Counted from the stretch's first letter, positions 25,605 to 35,778 are shown. The stretch is DNA of 64,000 nucleotides from Flavobacterium sp. YJ01 (GCF_029320955.1 NZ_CP119757.1:2852001-2916000), one strand, 5' to 3'. Translations and numbers: made by a program. The notes: a model not told the origin generated them from the sequence alone.

Positions 25605-26587
25605 TATTTTATATAACTCGAAAAATCTTTGTGTTCTTCTTTAGCAAGTTCTTCTGCAGACAATGATTTAAAATACTCATACGTAATTTTCATTCCTTCT
25701 GCTCGATTTACTTTGGCTTCCCAACCTAACAATTTTTTTGCTTTTCTCGTGTCTGGTTGGCGCTGTAAAGGATCATTTACTGGTAAAGGATGATATACTA
25801 CCTTTTGGTTTGTTCCTGTCAGTTTAATGATTTCTTCTGCAAAATCTTTAATCGTGATTTCGTCTGGATTTCCAATATTTACCGGATAAACATAATCTGA
25901 ATGCAATAATCTGAAAATACCTTCAACTTGATCGTCTACATAACAAAAAGAACGTGTCTGCATTCCGTCTCCGAAAATCGTTAAATCTTCTCCACGCAAA
26001 GCCTGTCCGATAAAAGCAGGAATTACGCGTCCGTCGTTTAATCGCATTCTTGGTCCGTAGGTATTAAAAATACGAACGATTCTAGTTTCTACACCATGAA
26101 AAGTATGATATGCCATTGTTATGGATTCCTGAAAACGCTTAGCTTCATCATAAACACCACGCGGACCAATTGTATTTACGTTTCCGTAATATTCTTCGGT
26201 TTGCGGATGCACTAACGGATCTCCATAAACTTCTGATGTTGATGCAATTAAAATTCTTGCTTTTTTAACTCTAGCTAATCCTAATAAATTGTGCGTTCCT
26301 AAAGATCCAACTTTTAAGGTTTGAATCGGAATTTTTAAATAATCTATCGGACTTGCCGGTGAAGCAAAATGCAAGATATAATCTAAATCGCCTGGAACAT
26401 GAACAAACTTGGTAATATCATGATGATAAAATTCGAAGTTTTCTAGTTTGAATAAATGTTCAATATTTTTAAGATCTCCAGTAATAAGATTGTCCATTCC
26501 GATTACAAAGTAACCTTCTTTGATGAATCTGTCACATAAATGTGATCCTAAAAATCCTGCTGCTCCGGTAATAAGTATTCTTTTCAT
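25604..26587 (-). CDS. UDP-glucuronate decarboxylase (UDP-xylose synthase), SDR family
   Basis: 327 residues. Extended short-chain dehydrogenase with the NAD motif [14 protein letters not shown] at the N-terminus, the catalytic STSEVYGDP and YDEAKR (Tyr-x-x-x-Lys) and the family-specific [10 protein letters not shown] and [16 protein letters not shown]. It converts UDP-glucuronate to UDP-xylose for surface glycans. The stop codon lies at the edge of the preceding terminator. Promoter TAAATTTG at 26607-26614. Confidence 0.92.
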   Translation of the reverse strand: MKRILITGAAGFLGSHLCDRFIKEGYFVIGMDNLITGDLKNIEHLFKLENFEFYHHDITKFVHVPGDLDYILHFASPASPIDYLKIPIQTLKVGSLGTHNLLGLARVKKARILIASTSEVYGDPLVHPQTEEYYGNVNTIGPRGVYDEAKRFQESITMAYHTFHGVETRIVRIFNTYGPRMRLNDGRVIPAFIGQALRGEDLTIFGDGMQTRSFCYVDDQVEGIFRLLHSDYVYPVNIGNPDEITIKDFAEEIIKLTGTNQKVVYHPLPVNDPLQRQPDTRKAKKLLGWEAKVNRAEGMKITYEYFKSLSAEELAKEEHKDFSSYIK

Positions 26588-26606
26588 GATAATTGTTTAG
26601 TCAACG

Positions 26607-26614
26607 CAAATTTA
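26607..26614 (-). promoter_or_regulatory. Promoter -7 box of the UDP-xylose synthase gene
   Basis: TAAATTTG on the minus strand, 20 nt before the ATG. Confidence 0.55.
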
Positions 26615-26657
26615 GCTGATTTGAAAACTATTTTTCTGATATATTCTAACTTTGTCT

Positions 26658-27776
26658 TTATATCAAAGTGCGTTTATGCGCTTTAAACTTAGTTTCAACA
26701 AATTCCTTAATTTCTTTTTCAAATCGATCTTTTGAAAATTTAACCGCGTGTTCGCGAATCACTTTTGGATCGAAAGTTTTGGTTTGAAAATGAAGTACGG
26801 CGTCTTTTATTTTTTCAACCGATTGTTCTGCAAAGAAAATTCCTGTTTCATTTTCAATAACAGTTTCAAGAGTTCCTCCTTTTGATAAAGCAATAACAGG
26901 AGTTCCGCAGGCTTGTGCTTCGACTGGAATAATTCCAAAATCTTCTTCGGCGGCAAAAACAAATCCTTTTGCTTTTTGCATTAAAGCTCTCAATTTTTTA
27001 TTCTCTACAAAACCAACAAATTCAATATTTTTTTTGGCAATTTTTTGAAGTTTTTCCAGCTCTGGTCCTTCACCTGCAACAATTAGTTTTAGATCTGGCA
27101 ATTCATTAAAAACCTCAACAATTAATTGCGTTTTTTTGTATGGAACCAACCTAGAAGCTGTTAAAAAATATTCTTCTTTTGTTTCTTCTAAAGTAAAAAA
27201 ATCAACATCAACCGGAGGGTAAATTACAACCGATTCTTTATTGTAGGTTTTTTTTATTCTTTGTGCAATATGCTTAGAATTGGCTATAAAATAATCTACA
27301 TTTTCTGAATTGGAAAGATCCCATTTCTGAATTTTATCTAAAACAGATTTTGCATACAAGCCTTTTAAACCTTTGGTTAATCCGGCGTCTTTTAAATATT
27401 GCTCTCTCAAATCCCAGGCGTAACGCATTGGCGAATGGCAATAACAAATATGAAGCTGATTTTTGCCAACCTTAATTCCTTTTGCAACAGCAGAAGAAGA
27501 ACTAATTATTAAATCAAAATCGCTTAAATCAAATTGTTCTATTGCAATTGGAAATAACTGCAAAAATTTTCGATGATTTTTCTTTACTGTAGGTAGTTTT
27601 TGAATAAAGCTTGTTTTTGCTTTTTTTCCGTTTAAAATAAATTTGCGATCTTCATCATTCAAAAAATCAATAAGGGCAAAATGATCAAAATCATTCCAAA
27701 TTGAATTTATTGAATGAATCACTTTTTCAGCACCTCCATTTACATAATACCAATCGCTAATTAGGGCTTTTTTCAT
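26658..27776 (-). CDS. Glycosyltransferase family 4 (WbaZ-like)
   Basis: 372 residues. N-terminal motif ISDWYYVNGGAEKVIHSI, the conserved CYCHSPMRYAWDLREQYL, and the donor-binding half with RLVPYKKTQLIVEVF, GEGPELEKL and EDFGIIPVEAQACGTPVIAL, including the E-x7-E catalytic pair. The CHSPMRYAWD motif is typical of WbaZ/mannosyltransferase-type GT4 enzymes acting in O-antigen synthesis; the donor sugar is not certain. The gene starts 2 nt after the GT2 gene stops, so they form one operon. Confidence 0.87.
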   Translation of the reverse strand: MKKALISDWYYVNGGAEKVIHSINSIWNDFDHFALIDFLNDEDRKFILNGKKAKTSFIQKLPTVKKNHRKFLQLFPIAIEQFDLSDFDLIISSSSAVAKGIKVGKNQLHICYCHSPMRYAWDLREQYLKDAGLTKGLKGLYAKSVLDKIQKWDLSNSENVDYFIANSKHIAQRIKKTYNKESVVIYPPVDVDFFTLEETKEEYFLTASRLVPYKKTQLIVEVFNELPDLKLIVAGEGPELEKLQKIAKKNIEFVGFVENKKLRALMQKAKGFVFAAEEDFGIIPVEAQACGTPVIALSKGGTLETVIENETGIFFAEQSVEKIKDAVLHFQTKTFDPKVIREHAVKFSKDRFEKEIKEFVETKFKAHKRTLI

Positions 27777-27778
27777 TT

Positions 27779-28789
27779 TTATTGCATTATTTTTCTTGTA
27801 AGATAATAAACGTAATAAGCGTTTTTACCAAAAGTGATATTTAAAAAATATAAAGTTTTTGGAATCCAATGATCGAACAAATCTAATTTTTTTAATTCAG
27901 ATTTTAGTTCTTTTAAAGTTTCTTTAGAAACTCCTACATTCATTTCAAAAACATGAAACGATTGCCTGATCATTAATTCTTTTCGCAAATCTTCTCGAAT
28001 TTCAATATTATATTCATTACCAACATCTTTCCCAATATCTAGAACTCCTTTCCACATTGAGGCTCTTCCTTTTGCTGAATAAGATCCAGGAATGTGAAGG
28101 TTTCCATCCTTTTCAGAATTTCCAAATAAAGGCGGGTTTCCTGCTCTTCCTCCTACTGGCGGATTTGCTAAATAACCAATTCCGGTAGTACAGAAAGCAT
28201 TTGCTGCCAAGTAAATTTGATAAAACAAAGTTCCGTCATATCTATCTGTAGCTAGTTTTTTTGCCCATTCTTTATTAATAACCAATCCTCCAACAAAACC
28301 ACAAATTCTGAAAATCATTTTTGGTGAATCGTTTTTTCCGACAATAGCTTCATTTGGTAAAAACCTAGAAATTCCGAGTGGTTTATTTATGTCTTTTTCA
28401 AACCGAATAAAAGGTCTTGAAATCATTGCAATGGATTCATTTCTTTTACAAAAATCGTCAATTTCATTTAAGCCTCTTTTCAAAAACAAATCGTCATTTC
28501 CAATTAATATTACCCATTTATAAAGAGCTAAATCAATCAATTTACGGATATTAGCATCGTAACCTAAGTTTTTTTCGTTTTCTATGTATGAAACGATTAC
28601 ATTTTGGGTGTTAAAAATGATTTGATATTTTTCTGCTACCGCACGTATTTCGTTTCTTTCTTTAGAAAAATCTTCGCAAATTATAACTTCGTTTGGCAAC
28701 ATATCCATTTCATTAATAGATTTTAATAAATCTTCAAATTCATTTGGTCTGCCGTAAGCGGGAATTGCGATACTATATCCTTGTGTCAT
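27779..28789 (-). CDS. Glycosyltransferase family 2
   Basis: 336 residues from the ATG at 28789 (MTQGYSIAIPAYGRPNEFED). GT-A fold with nucleotide-binding strand SIAIPAYGRP, EVIICEDFS and the acceptor metal region WVILIGNDDLFL, where GNDD takes the place of the usual DxD. A longer frame to 28870 is rejected because it would run into the region needed for the divergent promoters. It probably adds one sugar of the repeat unit assembled by this locus. Confidence 0.82.
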   Translation of the reverse strand: MTQGYSIAIPAYGRPNEFEDLLKSINEMDMLPNEVIICEDFSKERNEIRAVAEKYQIIFNTQNVIVSYIENEKNLGYDANIRKLIDLALYKWVILIGNDDLFLKRGLNEIDDFCKRNESIAMISRPFIRFEKDINKPLGISRFLPNEAIVGKNDSPKMIFRICGFVGGLVINKEWAKKLATDRYDGTLFYQIYLAANAFCTTGIGYLANPPVGGRAGNPPLFGNSEKDGNLHIPGSYSAKGRASMWKGVLDIGKDVGNEYNIEIREDLRKELMIRQSFHVFEMNVGVSKETLKELKSELKKLDLFDHWIPKTLYFLNITFGKNAYYVYYLTRKIMQ

Positions 28790-28903
28790 TTTTATATTAA
28801 AAAAACTTACATTTTCTGATTTTATCAAAAATATAATTTTAATTTGTATTTGCTTGAAATAAACAATCAAGTTTCTGTTTTAAATTTAACAACAAACTGT
28901 ATA

Positions 28904-30142
28904 GTGCTTAAAAACATCTCATTGAGCTTTGGAATAAATTTTATTAATTTATTGTTTCCATTGTTATTAATTCCGTTTTACATCAAAACATTTGGAATTG
29001 ATATTTACGGTTTAATTGCGGTATCAATGGCATTTATCAATATCGTCTCCGTTTTATATGATTATTCCTGGTATGCATTTGCGCCAATAGAAATTCAAAA
29101 AGTTAAAAATGAGCCGAATTTAATCAATCAATATATTTCAAAAATCATTAATTGCAAGATTGCAGTATTTGTGCCTTCTATTCTTTTATTGCTGGTTTTT
29201 ATTTTATGTTCTGAAATAAAATACAATCTGATTTTTTCCTTTTCACTACTAGTATTTCTGTTTTCGAGATCTCAAAATAACCTCTGTTTTTTTATCGGAT
29301 TGGATAAAGTTTTTCCTTATTTTATTATCAACTCGATTGTAAAAGTTGGCTGTATCGTACTGATTTTTATCACTCTTGTTGAAAAAACAGATTATCAGTT
29401 TGTTTTTTACTATCTAGGAATATCTGACATTCTAATTTTCATTTTTTCGACTTTATATTTAATCCAAAAAAATGATTTTAAGTATAGCATTTCTTCCTTT
29501 TCAGAAATTTGGGAGGAACTTGTTTTTGGTTATAAATTGTTTTTAACCAACCTTACGATATGTGCGCTGATGAATTCAAGCACGATAATTCTAAGTGTCT
29601 TTTTTGACAATACTATCGTTGGAATTTATAATGTTGCTGAGAAAATCATCATGCTTTGCAAACAATCGATTAGTGTTTTATTTCAAGGTGTTTATTTTAA
29701 AGCTTGTGAAATTGGAGCCACAAAAATTAAACAGCTCAACCATTTTCTGAAATCCGTTTTTTGGGCTTATTTTTTAATGTATGGTTTTGGAGGTCTTTTA
29801 TTAGTCTTTTTTCCAAATTTGATTATTAGTCTTTTAAGTTCTGAATTTACTTTAAATTCTTCTATTTACCTGATTTATCTTGCTCCAATTCCGCTTATTA
29901 GTGCTTTAAATCAATCGGCTTATATGTCGTTATTGCTTCATCATAAAAAAGATATTTATTTTAATGCGCATCTTTACGGATTGATTATCAATATCATTCT
30001 TTCTTTTACGCTATGTTATTTTATGAAAGTAAATGGAATCATAATATCTTTAATTTTAACCGAGATATTTATAACTGTTTATCTCAATTTTGCGATTGTT
30101 AAAAACGATGAATTAAATTTTTTCAAGAATAAAATTGGCTAA
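28904..30142 (+). CDS. O-antigen/polysaccharide flippase (Wzx-like)
   Basis: About 412 residues and 12 membrane helices with few charged loops, the form of Wzx-type flippases. Typical segments are the start LSFGINFINLLFPLLLIPFY and the middle FLTNLTICALMNSSTIILSV. No ATG is available; GTG at 28904 gives the expected N-terminus, while a TTG at 28844 would extend it by 20 polar residues and overlaps the promoter-like TATTTG. The start is therefore uncertain. It is followed 1 nt later by a polymerase-like gene. Confidence 0.82.
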   Translation: MLKNISLSFGINFINLLFPLLLIPFYIKTFGIDIYGLIAVSMAFINIVSVLYDYSWYAFAPIEIQKVKNEPNLINQYISKIINCKIAVFVPSILLLLVFILCSEIKYNLIFSFSLLVFLFSRSQNNLCFFIGLDKVFPYFIINSIVKVGCIVLIFITLVEKTDYQFVFYYLGISDILIFIFSTLYLIQKNDFKYSISSFSEIWEELVFGYKLFLTNLTICALMNSSTIILSVFFDNTIVGIYNVAEKIIMLCKQSISVLFQGVYFKACEIGATKIKQLNHFLKSVFWAYFLMYGFGGLLLVFFPNLIISLLSSEFTLNSSIYLIYLAPIPLISALNQSAYMSLLLHHKKDIYFNAHLYGLIINIILSFTLCYFMKVNGIIISLILTEIFITVYLNFAIVKNDELNFFKNKIG

Positions 30143-30143
30143 A

Positions 30144-31340
30144 ATGAATTTTTCAAAAAAACTTATTAAGAACGTATTTTATTTGTTTGTCGCTTCAACT
30201 TTAATCTATTTTGTTGAAGCTTTTCAATCTATTATGATGATTGCTACAGCTTTACTATTATTAAGTTTTGCTAAATTAAAAGATTTTAAAATTTCAAAAA
30301 AAAATGCTCCATTTCTATTTTCTTTTGTCATTTTAGCTTTTTATTACACGCTGTTTTTTAGTTCAAAAAGTATAAAACTAATTGCTGAAAGTTTACTTTT
30401 ATTTATTATTCCGCTTTTAAGCGTTTATTTATATCAATTCGAAGAATTTTCTAAAGACCTAAAAAAAATACAATTTGCCTACAGTATTTCTTTGAGTTTA
30501 TTGTGTTTGTATTTTGTGGGATTCTATATTTATGATATTCCAAATCATCATTTCGATTGGTATTTAGCACGCTATGATTTAGAATTTTACAATAAAATAC
30601 ATGGCACGTATATCTGTTTATGGATTGCAATTGCTATTTTATTTCTTGCAGATCTTACCTCTGGATTTAAACAGTTTTCTTTGCCGAAAAAGATTTTATT
30701 TGGTGTAATGTTCGCCCTTTTATTTTCAGGCTTAATTATTTACAATTCTAGAAATATTATTGTTGGACTTATTATAATTTCTGGAATTAGATTTTTCTTA
30801 TTGAAAAAACAAAACAAAACGATTTCAAAAAAGGTACTTTTTCTAGTTTTATTTGCCGTTATAGCCGTTATTTTGTTATCGAGACGTTATGTAGACGATA
30901 TTCGTTTTTTATTCGAAAATTCGTTTAAAAACTCAACCCGGTATGCGGCTTGGTCTTGCAGCGCACAATTAATTTACGATTCTAATTTTTTAGGAATGGA
31001 TTTTAATCTAATTCAGGAAAAATTAAACGAATGTTATGTTCCTTTTCATAGTTTGGAATTAACAAAATTCAAAATAAACTCGCACAATCAATATCTTGAT
31101 TTTTTATTAAAAGGTGGAATTTTGATGTTTTTAGCTTTTATTTCGACCTTATTTGTAAAAATTAAATATGCTCTTAAAAGTCAAAATTACTTGTATTTAT
31201 CACTAACAATCTTGTTTGTTATTTCTTTTATAACAGAAAACATTCTAGTGAGACAATACGGAATGTACAGTTATTTTTTATGTGATGTTTTGTTTCTCGG
31301 TTCTATTCTGGAAATAAAAATCATGGTAGAAACAAAGTAG
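30144..31340 (+). CDS. O-antigen polymerase/ligase-like membrane protein (Wzy)
   Basis: 398 residues with about 10-12 membrane segments and one large loop (about 245-315) that contains RYAAWSCSAQLIYDS and SHNQYLDFLLKGGILMF, the pattern of the Wzy_C/O-antigen ligase superfamily. It starts 1 nt after the flippase gene. The last 70 nt overlap the convergent gene 31271-32482. Polymerase rather than ligase is inferred from the Wzx neighbour. Confidence 0.8.
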   Translation: MNFSKKLIKNVFYLFVASTLIYFVEAFQSIMMIATALLLLSFAKLKDFKISKKNAPFLFSFVILAFYYTLFFSSKSIKLIAESLLLFIIPLLSVYLYQFEEFSKDLKKIQFAYSISLSLLCLYFVGFYIYDIPNHHFDWYLARYDLEFYNKIHGTYICLWIAIAILFLADLTSGFKQFSLPKKILFGVMFALLFSGLIIYNSRNIIVGLIIISGIRFFLLKKQNKTISKKVLFLVLFAVIAVILLSRRYVDDIRFLFENSFKNSTRYAAWSCSAQLIYDSNFLGMDFNLIQEKLNECYVPFHSLELTKFKINSHNQYLDFLLKGGILMFLAFISTLFVKIKYALKSQNYLYLSLTILFVISFITENILVRQYGMYSYFLCDVLFLGSILEIKIMVETK

Positions 31341-32482
31341 AAAAATACTAAAGTCGGTATATACAACATACAGCCATCGCTGCAGCAAACAAATAAATAA
31401 GTCATGCAGCCAACTAAATATAGAAAATTATTGTTCTTGGTTGTAATGGCAATATAAACCGGCATAAAAAAGGAAAGGCAAAATAATAGTATCCCGACAA
31501 AGCCAAGTTGTTTAAAAATAGATATATACACAATTTCTTCAATAAATTTAAAAGTTTGGCTTCCAAAAAAACTTAATCCGCTCAATTGTCTGATTTGCTC
31601 AATTCTTCCTCCCAGTTTTGAATCTAAAATAAATCCAGATAATGAACCGTATTGAAAATAACGATTCATGAAAAATGTCCCAATAACAATCAAAATTAAT
31701 CCCAGCAAAGCGTAAATTCTAATTAGTCTGAAAATGCTGTCTTTGTAAATCAGTATAAAATAAAACAGCAAACCAAGCCAAACAGTTCTTGACAATGTGA
31801 GTATTAACGCCAAAATTACAATCATCAATTTTATCTTAGAAGTGTTTTTTTGATGAAAGATTGGAAACAACATTAAAATACAGACTCCAAAAATATTTCC
31901 GTTATTATAGGTAGAAATCAGCTTATAAAGCGAACCTCTCATATTGTATTTTCCTTCCAATGTCCCTAAATCGTCTGCGTTTACAGTAACATACGGAATT
32001 TCAATATAATGACCTGTAACTTGTTTGAAAATAAAAAGTAAAACGCCGTATAAAGAAACCAGAAATACTGCTTGAACTATCTTTTTTTCGATAAATCCAT
32101 ACTCTATTTTCTTTAAAAAAGGACTTAGAAACAAGTAAAAAAATAGTGGCAAAAATGCAAAACTGACATAGAAAGCCACAAGATTTCCAAGTGAACCAGA
32201 ATATCCTCTAAAAATCAGATTTAGAGAGAAATACAAAACAAACGGCAGCGTTGCTAAATAACAAATAAGATGTTTGGACTGTACAAAAAAGGTCTTTTTT
32301 TCGAGTAATATGGTAATTAAAAGCAGAAAAAGAAATCCTAAATAAAGATAACCCCAAGTAAAAGGTATTCCTGCTATTTTGAATCCTCCCTTTGGAAGAT
32401 AAACCAAAAATAGCAGTCCAATAAAAAAAAGATACTCTCTAATTTTTTCGTTATTCAAAATAAGTTTAAAATTAAAACGCAT
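31271..32482 (-). CDS. Second O-antigen polymerase/ligase-like membrane protein
   Basis: 403 residues, many membrane helices, and a periplasmic loop with STYNNGNIFGVCILMLFPIF, GGRIEQIRQLSGLSFFGSQT, again of the Wzy/WaaL superfamily. Its 3' end overlaps the 3' end of the plus-strand Wzy-like gene by 70 nt. It heads toward the lipoprotein and Wzz-like genes, which are upstream in the same direction. One of the two proteins may be the ligase and the other the polymerase. Confidence 0.75.
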   Translation of the reverse strand: MRFNFKLILNNEKIREYLFFIGLLFLVYLPKGGFKIAGIPFTWGYLYLGFLFLLLITILLEKKTFFVQSKHLICYLATLPFVLYFSLNLIFRGYSGSLGNLVAFYVSFAFLPLFFYLFLSPFLKKIEYGFIEKKIVQAVFLVSLYGVLLFIFKQVTGHYIEIPYVTVNADDLGTLEGKYNMRGSLYKLISTYNNGNIFGVCILMLFPIFHQKNTSKIKLMIVILALILTLSRTVWLGLLFYFILIYKDSIFRLIRIYALLGLILIVIGTFFMNRYFQYGSLSGFILDSKLGGRIEQIRQLSGLSFFGSQTFKFIEEIVYISIFKQLGFVGILLFCLSFFMPVYIAITTKNNNFLYLVGCMTYLFVCCSDGCMLYIPTLVFFYFVSTMIFISRIEPRNKTSHKK

Positions 32483-32511
32483 CTTTTTTATTCTTTTTTC
32501 TTGGTATTTAT

Positions 32512-33027
32512 TTAATATTTAAGTCTTTGAAGTTCATCCTTTAGTTCATTACTGCCCATTAAAAAAGGATCGTACTGATTGTTGATAACACTTAATTTAT
32601 AACCGTAATAATTCGGATCCCAAGTCACAAATTCGTTAGTATAAAAGTACTTTTTGTAAGCATCAAAATCGCCGTTTATAACTTTTGAATTATGTTGAAT
32701 AGAGATATTTTTAATCGTAACATTCTGTTGTGTAGTATTATAACCTAAATCTACTCTAATATTTTCAGGAAAAACTTTTTCTGGAAAATTGATTACAATT
32801 TTTTGCATTTCGTCTGATGCATAAACAGGTCTAAAAACAGAGTTTTCATCTTTCCATTCTCCGCCTTCAACTAAATAAAAAACCTGCAGTTTATCATTTT
32901 TAGCAAAAATACCTTCAATCGTAACTGTAAAAATATCCTTTTTCTTGGCTTGATTTTCTTCCTTTTTTTCGCAAGATGATACTAATAAAGCAATTAGAAT
33001 GCAGGCTGAAATGACTTTTAATTTCAT
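32512..33027 (-). CDS. Hypothetical lipoprotein in the polysaccharide locus
   Basis: 171 residues. Signal sequence ISACILIALLVSSC with a lipobox ending at Cys19, then a charged linker (EKKEENQAKKKD) and a beta-rich domain. The later part, with IRVDLGYNTTQQNVTIKNIS, resembles carbohydrate-binding-type sandwich proteins in general pattern only; I do not recognise a family. It lies between the Wzz-like and Wzy-like genes, so a periplasmic or outer-membrane role in glycan handling is plausible. Confidence 0.65.
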   Translation of the reverse strand: MKLKVISACILIALLVSSCEKKEENQAKKKDIFTVTIEGIFAKNDKLQVFYLVEGGEWKDENSVFRPVYASDEMQKIVINFPEKVFPENIRVDLGYNTTQQNVTIKNISIQHNSKVINGDFDAYKKYFYTNEFVTWDPNYYGYKLSVINNQYDPFLMGSNELKDELQRLKY

Positions 33028-33041
33028 TTTAAAAAATTATA

Positions 33042-34037
33042 TTAGTTGTTCTTTTCTTTTTCTTCAAGTAAAAGCTGCTTTTTGTAAAATGCTTTAAATG
33101 AATTTAATAACACAAAAAACAAAATAAACAAAAGCGGCAGATAGAATTTGAGTTTACTATTAATAGATTTTTTACTTTCTACATTGATTGTACTGCTAAT
33201 TTCTTTGATTGTTTTATCGAAACTGATTAATTTAAGCCTGTTTCTTCCTTGATCTTCAATCAAATACTGTTTGGTTTTTATAAGGTCATTTAACTGCGTA
33301 TTTTCATTATAATAAACCAGTTTATCATTCTTTTGAGCCCCTTTTGTTACACTAGAAAAATTACTTAAAACTGTATTGATCTGTTTTATGATGGAGTCGT
33401 TTTGAACAATCTTTGACTGTAAATTTTTTAATTCGATTTTCTGAACAGTATCAAAATATTCCGAGTTATTTAAAAAACTTAAAATCGGCGCAGCAAATTC
33501 TTTGTCAATTGCTACTTCACTTGTTGTGAATGAAATCGTATGATATCTGTAATTTTTGCTTGTTATAGTATCTACCAAAATTTTGTTGATATCGCCGTTT
33601 TCAGCCATAAGCTCCAACAATTGAAAATTACGCTCTTTGTTTTCGACAAACTTATACGCTTCAACAATTGGTCTGATTTGAATTCTCTTTATCAGTTTTG
33701 GTTTTTTAATTCCCACAACATTTTTTAGAAAAACAGTATCATTTGAAATTACTTTAGACTGCAGCAAATCAATTTTTGAATACAAATAATCTACACTTTC
33801 AAAATTTGGCTCTACAATAATCTGATTACTGTATGATTTTCTAACAGTGTCTAAATACCAGCCTATTGCAAAACCAGTCACAATCAATACTAAAACTATA
33901 ATCCAGTTTCTCAGAAAGAATTGAATGCTGCCAAAAATAGAACGATTCAATCTCTCAAAAAAATTACTTATCTTTTTAGAAATCTGAACCAAATCAATTT
34001 CCTGATCTTCTTGGTTTTGTGGTACTTTTGTACTCAT
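33042..34037 (-). CDS. Wzz-like chain-length/co-polymerase protein
   Basis: 331 residues with membrane helices at about 42-62 and 298-314 and a long periplasmic helical region between them, the layout of Wzz-type polysaccharide co-polymerases. The second helix has the usual LPLLFILFFVLLNSF. No kinase domain follows, so it is a Wzz rather than a Wzc. The ATG directly follows the stop of the upstream gene (TAAATG). Confidence 0.75.
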   Translation of the reverse strand: MSTKVPQNQEDQEIDLVQISKKISNFFERLNRSIFGSIQFFLRNWIIVLVLIVTGFAIGWYLDTVRKSYSNQIIVEPNFESVDYLYSKIDLLQSKVISNDTVFLKNVVGIKKPKLIKRIQIRPIVEAYKFVENKERNFQLLELMAENGDINKILVDTITSKNYRYHTISFTTSEVAIDKEFAAPILSFLNNSEYFDTVQKIELKNLQSKIVQNDSIIKQINTVLSNFSSVTKGAQKNDKLVYYNENTQLNDLIKTKQYLIEDQGRNRLKLISFDKTIKEISSTINVESKKSINSKLKFYLPLLFILFFVLLNSFKAFYKKQLLLEEKEKNN

Positions 34038-35726
34038 TTATACTGCTGCTTTTATATTAAAAATTTGTTCTAAAATTTTAATTGTAATCAAATAAGTTGG
34101 TTTAACGCCTGTTGTTCCTAATCCGCCTGAAGCCAAAGTGCTTCCTGTTTCCAACGGATTATCTGAAGCATAATAAGCGTAACGAACTTTAATATCGTGT
34201 GGCACACTTTTTCTAATTTTTGATGCCGATTGAATCGCTTTCTGATAATAAGATCCTTCCATTTCCAAACCAATTACACCCCAAGTCGATTCGTGGAAAA
34301 ATTTCAACAAATCTCTGTTTTGTAATGAAGTTCCTAAAACGGTAACCATTGCTCCTTCATAAATATCAATATCATTTCCTTCAAACATGGCACCTGTCAA
34401 TTCATTTTCGAAGAAATAATTATCCGCCGTTCCTTCGTTAATATGCGCTGTCGGAATCATAATATCACCTTTTCCGCCTTCCAAAATTCCAGCTTTACCC
34501 ATAATTGAAACCGATTTTACGTTTAGTAAAGTTTCTTTTTTGAATGGTTTCAAAAGCTCATCAATTGTTTCGTAAGCCTGTTCACCAAAAGCGTAATCCA
34601 TTACAATAATTACTGGTTTATCTTCGCCCACATTTGCATGGGAAAAAGCTGTTTTTGACCAGTCAATTTGAGCGGTATCAAAAATTTGAACATCGATATT
34701 TGTTCCAGAACAATCTGGTAACGAAATCATTCCGCTTTTCAACGCCAGCTCTTCAACTTGACCTCTAATTTCTTTTGAACCCGAACTGCTTAATTCTTCA
34801 TAAATAAAGAAATCTGTTTTTCCTTTAAATTTAGTTTTTAGCAAAGGCGTTGCAAAAATCGAATTCATTACGCTATGCATGTTTGCACTGATAACGTGAA
34901 TCGGTCTTTTTAGCAAATCATTTGCTTTTAAAACTTCTTTAATGTTTGTAGCCCAAATTTCTCCGTGAATGTGATGTCCTAAACGCTCACGTAAAACTGG
35001 ACTAAAAGTAATGGTTCTTTTATTGTTTTCAACAATCTCTTCGATCGCTAATTTTCCTAACCAATAAATTACGTGCAAGAAACGATCTGGTGCATTTTCT
35101 GAACCAAAAGCGTCATAAATATCTAAAACTTCTTCAAAAGTTCTTGCTAAAATATTGGCAACATGCGAAATTGCTTTTTCTTTTTCAATCTGCGTTAACT
35201 TTTTGGTTTGCATTACTGCTTGTTCCAATTTCTGCCAATCGCGAGAAACTTCTCCTCCATCATCAATTAAAACTCTATTTTTAATTTTGTGAGATTCGAT
35301 GAAAATGAAAGTCAAATGCGTTAGAATATCATAAATATCAGAACGTCCACGCGTAATTTCGACATTCATTTGCTCTTCGTCAATTCTGTAGCAATTTCTT
35401 CTTCTTTTTGGAGGAACAATTGCTTGAAAATGTGATTTAGAATAACCTTCGTCTGAAGTTAAATTGATAAAACGACATTGTTCAATTCCGATTGGAAGAC
35501 GTTCAATAACGTATAAAAGTCCGTTAAGTTCTACTTTTTCCTCGGCAATATTTCCGTAGATTTCAGGACGTAAAGCCAATAATGATTCGCGTAAGCTGTC
35601 ACCAGAAACTCCCATTGGTTTATAAAAACCACGGTTGAATAAATGGCGCATTGTAATGTACATTTTTTCTATAGCCGCAGAAGATTCTTGCGCTCTAGAT
35701 CTTGATATATGTTTGGTTTCTTTCAT
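34038..35726 (-). CDS. DUF6909-like protein with nucleoside phosphorylase-like C-terminal half
   Basis: 562 residues, soluble. I recognise it as a conserved protein of Flavobacteriia (DUF6909 group). The C-terminal half contains VSIMGKAGILEGGKGDIMIP, NEGTADNYFFENEL and VIGLEMEGSYYQKAI. The LEMEG motif with a distal DNPL recalls purine nucleoside phosphorylases and AMP/MTA nucleosidases, where the Glu binds the ribose. The N-terminal half is helical and unassigned. A nucleosidase activity is an inference. It precedes the Wzz-like gene with no gap. Confidence 0.6.
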   Translation of the reverse strand: MKETKHISRSRAQESSAAIEKMYITMRHLFNRGFYKPMGVSGDSLRESLLALRPEIYGNIAEEKVELNGLLYVIERLPIGIEQCRFINLTSDEGYSKSHFQAIVPPKRRRNCYRIDEEQMNVEITRGRSDIYDILTHLTFIFIESHKIKNRVLIDDGGEVSRDWQKLEQAVMQTKKLTQIEKEKAISHVANILARTFEEVLDIYDAFGSENAPDRFLHVIYWLGKLAIEEIVENNKRTITFSPVLRERLGHHIHGEIWATNIKEVLKANDLLKRPIHVISANMHSVMNSIFATPLLKTKFKGKTDFFIYEELSSSGSKEIRGQVEELALKSGMISLPDCSGTNIDVQIFDTAQIDWSKTAFSHANVGEDKPVIIVMDYAFGEQAYETIDELLKPFKKETLLNVKSVSIMGKAGILEGGKGDIMIPTAHINEGTADNYFFENELTGAMFEGNDIDIYEGAMVTVLGTSLQNRDLLKFFHESTWGVIGLEMEGSYYQKAIQSASKIRKSVPHDIKVRYAYYASDNPLETGSTLASGGLGTTGVKPTYLITIKILEQIFNIKAAV

Positions 35727-35758
35727 GCTTTTTTATTTTATAAATCAAATTTAGGGAA

Positions 35759-35778
35759 ATACAAGGCATGCCTTGTAT
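35759..35778. repeat. REP-like palindrome downstream of the transposase
   Basis: ATACAAGGCATGCCTTGTAT, a 20-nt perfect palindrome between the DUF6909-like gene and the REP-associated transposase. Its core differs from the one at 36061-36088 only by a paired A/T to G/C change. Confidence 0.75.
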
